A program made the translations under genes and the position numbers. The notes beneath the pieces are model-generated. The model was given only the letters and a program-made list of their open reading frames with translations. It was not told the origin of the DNA and ran no database searches. Positions 5,425-7,377 of a stretch of DNA of 7,377 bases are shown here, one piece after another. Origin of the DNA: Bordetella parapertussis (GTDB lineage: Bacteria; Pseudomonadota; Gammaproteobacteria; Burkholderiales; Burkholderiaceae_B); assembly GCA_945862495.1 (NCBI GenBank), contig CAMAYM010000120.1:1-7377 (forward strand), written 5' to 3'. Position 1 is the first letter of the stretch, and the number at the start of each line of letters is the position of its first letter.

Positions 5425-7346
5425 GTGCATCCATAAAAAAAACCGCTGAACGAAAACTAACGATTTACACCTATTCAGTTCTCTCGATTATTGGTCTTGG
5501 TGCGGCTTTGCTGCTGACATTTTTGATGTTGAGTAGTTTCAAGGACACACTGACACCCCAAGTTTTATTAAAAAGTAATGTCGTTGCAAAGTCGGTTCAA
5601 GCAACTATTGCTGACGCACTCAAACTAGGGATTCCTTTCGATTCACTTGTTGGTGTTGAAGACTATTTGTCTGATGTATTGGCCGATAATCCTGAGATAG
5701 ATTTTGTTCAAATCAAAAACCAGCAAGGTCGCGAATACGTCAAATATCGTGGTGCCAATCCTTCGGGGCAATCTAACCAAAATATTATTGAAGAAACGTT
5801 AAAACACGATACCTTACCGACGATTACTGTGGGGTTACGTAAATCTTACGTTAATGAAAAGTTACAAACAATGGTTGGGGATGCCGTCATCGTCTCATTT
5901 GTGGCCTTTACTTTCGGGCTTGAGATTGCTCTCTTTTTTGTGGTGCTTTGGATTTTTAGGCCCTTAGGCACGTGGGTCCAATTGATTGAGGGGCTAAAAA
6001 CAGGCCCAACCAATAAAAACCTCCCTTCCGCTGTTCCCGGCCCCTTCGCTGAACTGATCGCACTGACTTCTAAATCCCTCCAATCGCTGACAAGTTCCGC
6101 TCGAAAAGTGACAGCTGTATTTAAGGGTAATGATTGGTACGAGCCCAAAGCATATGACTTACGTTTAGTGCTGTTTTTGTTTGTTTTTTCAGAAGAACTG
6201 CTTAGATCGTTTATGCCGATTTATGTGCAAGATATCGCGCTGAAAAACACATTGATTGCGGTAGATATCGATATCGGTTTGCCGCTCATGTCCTATATGC
6301 TTTTTGCCGGACTCGGAACGTTGTTTGGTGGCGGTTTAGTTGAACGTCTTGGTATCCGAAACGCCTTTAAATGGAGTGTAGTGCTTTCAACGGTTGGTTT
6401 AGGAGGGTTGGCTTTTGCAACGACGGTTGCTGAGGTCGTGCTCTTACGCTCTTTATGCGCAGTGGGTTACGCAGTCGCGACTGTCGCTTGTCAAGTTTTT
6501 ATGACAAAAACGGCAAAAAACGAAGTTGAGAGAACCCGTGGGCTCGGCTTGTTTGTTGCAGCGGTGACGGCGGCCTCTTTAACCGCGGCACCCATCGGTG
6601 CGGTGATTGCCCAGCTGCTAGGTATCAACGCCGCGATGCTTTTTGCGGCATTTCTGGCGGCGCTGTCGTGGTTCTTCTTCACTGGTATCACGATCCCTAC
6701 GTTCGCAACAAATACCCAATCCTCAGCGTCCGGCATGTCACTCGGTCAGAGTTTTTTGGCTCTGCTAAAAAATCATAAAACGTGCATTATCTTAGTCAGT
6801 AACGCTTTATCCGGAAAGTTAATGCTTGCCGGATTGATGTTCTACATGACGCCACTACTGCTGGTGGGATTTAATTTCTCACAAGTCAGTATTGGTCAAT
6901 TTTTTATGTTGTATTACGTGCCACTCACCTTGGGCAACGTTCTGTTGGCGCGTTTCACCCCTTCGCCTAAGGCCGTGGCACCCATCATGACACTGGGGTC
7001 GACCCTGTCAGGCGTCGGTGTTTTATTGCTGTTTTGGTTTAACACGCCTTACGCCTTGGCTATTGCAATCGTCTGTTTAGGTTTAGGGCAAAGTGCTGTG
7101 CTGAGCCTTGCGCCTGCGCTACTTTTATCTATTACACGCACCGAGTTGCCACACGTCATGGTGGGTCATACTTTATCTCTTGTGCGAACCTTTGACCGCA
7201 TTGGCGGCATTCTTGGTGCAGCGCTTGCAGCGATCTTTTCACTTCTTTTGGACCACAGAGAAGCAACGGTCGGCTTAGGGGTGGTTACACTTGTTCTAGG
7301 ACTCGGCAATTTGGGACTCGTTCTACGCTCCAAGCGTGTCAAATAG
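5421..7346 (+). CDS. Sensor-MFS fusion: Cache-like/HAMP-like module joined to a 12-helix MFS transporter
   Basis: This 641-aa membrane protein has two parts. Residues 1-240 form a sensor-like module: membrane helix 13-36, extracytoplasmic domain of about 115 residues (KLGIPFDSLVGVEDYL and VLADNPEIDFVQIKNQQG are Cache-like), membrane helix 154-178, and a HAMP-like stretch beginning IFRPLGTW (178-185). Residues from about 247 onward form an MFS transporter with about 12 helices at roughly 247-268, 286-304, 316-334, 338-360, 374-400, 401-424, 452-480, 489-510, 518-538, 542-570, 582-612 and 615-636. The loop after its second helix, GGGLVERLGIRNAF (303-316), is a variant of MFS motif A with Glu in place of the usual Asp. 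The first MFS helix carries charged residues (Glu258, Glu259, Arg262). A substrate cannot be inferred. The start overlaps the preceding stop (ATGA), with a weak GAGG 10 nt upstream. Domain naming is by eye; the MFS call is firm and the Cache/HAMP call moderate. Confidence 0.85.
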   Translation: MSASIKKTAERKLTIYTYSVLSIIGLGAALLLTFLMLSSFKDTLTPQVLLKSNVVAKSVQATIADALKLGIPFDSLVGVEDYLSDVLADNPEIDFVQIKNQQGREYVKYRGANPSGQSNQNIIEETLKHDTLPTITVGLRKSYVNEKLQTMVGDAVIVSFVAFTFGLEIALFFVVLWIFRPLGTWVQLIEGLKTGPTNKNLPSAVPGPFAELIALTSKSLQSLTSSARKVTAVFKGNDWYEPKAYDLRLVLFLFVFSEELLRSFMPIYVQDIALKNTLIAVDIDIGLPLMSYMLFAGLGTLFGGGLVERLGIRNAFKWSVVLSTVGLGGLAFATTVAEVVLLRSLCAVGYAVATVACQVFMTKTAKNEVERTRGLGLFVAAVTAASLTAAPIGAVIAQLLGINAAMLFAAFLAALSWFFFTGITIPTFATNTQSSASGMSLGQSFLALLKNHKTCIILVSNALSGKLMLAGLMFYMTPLLLVGFNFSQVSIGQFFMLYYVPLTLGNVLLARFTPSPKAVAPIMTLGSTLSGVGVLLLFWFNTPYALAIAIVCLGLGQSAVLSLAPALLLSITRTELPHVMVGHTLSLVRTFDRIGGILGAALAAIFSLLLDHREATVGLGVVTLVLGLGNLGLVLRSKRVK

Positions 7347-7350
7347 GTTC

Positions 7351-7377
7351 ATGCACAAAATGACTGTATTGAAACTG
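7351..7377 (+). CDS. Probable start of a third operon gene (9 codons visible)
   Basis: An ATG 4 nt after the stop of the sensor-MFS gene opens a frame, MHKMTVLKL, that runs out of the window. A second in-frame ATG lies at 7360. An AGG at 7345-7347 is 3 nt from the first and 12 nt from the second, so neither start is well supported. The tight spacing is what one expects of an operon partner. Basic then hydrophobic residues could begin a signal peptide, but nine codons are too few to say. Confidence 0.35.

Noticed and set aside
5400..5440. The two sensor genes as one frameshifted gene
   Set aside because: The second gene has its own N-terminal membrane helix and a full extracytoplasmic module, and the ATGA overlap is a normal coupling arrangement rather than a break in one domain.
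1..7377. CRISPR array, insertion sequence, tRNA or rRNA
   Set aside because: No regularly spaced direct repeats, transposase frame, terminal inverted repeats or recognisable RNA gene was seen on either strand.

Overview
The window looks like chromosomal DNA from a betaproteobacterium, most likely Burkholderiales and possibly an Alcaligenaceae-type genome of intermediate GC. This rests on the close match of EttA and MinD/MinE to family sequences remembered for that group and on the minC-minD-minE order. No database search was possible, so the taxonomic guess is moderate at best.

Layout. At the left edge (1-360, minus) is the 5' part of an acidic conserved-type protein of unknown function that runs out of the window. 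A short divergent promoter region (361-473) separates it from ettA (474-2147, plus), the ABC-F translation factor. ettA ends at a strong bidirectional hairpin terminator (about 2164-2197) that also faces the convergent, minus-strand min operon: minC (3348-4187), minD (2500-3315) and minE (2243-2500). minD and minE overlap. Upstream of minC on the same strand is a small unrecognised gene (4286-4489, 67 aa).

An AT-rich intergenic region (4490-4680) divides this housekeeping block from a divergent plus-strand operon. Its first gene (4681-5424, 247 aa) encodes a protein with a membrane segment, an extracytoplasmic sensor-like domain, a second membrane segment and a short tail, with no output domain. 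The second gene (5421-7346, 641 aa) overlaps it by ATGA. It carries a similar sensor-like module at its N-terminus, fused through a HAMP-like linker to a complete 12-helix major facilitator (MFS) transporter. A third reading frame appears to start 4 nt after it (7351) and leaves the window.

How the parts work together. ettA and minCDE are ordinary housekeeping genes for translation gating and division-site placement. The right-hand operon is the unusual part. Two membrane proteins with related extracytoplasmic modules are translationally coupled, and only one of them carries a transporter. This suggests a transport system gated by, or reporting on, an extracytoplasmic ligand, possibly as a heteromer. 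The domain reading is by eye and the functional idea is inference.
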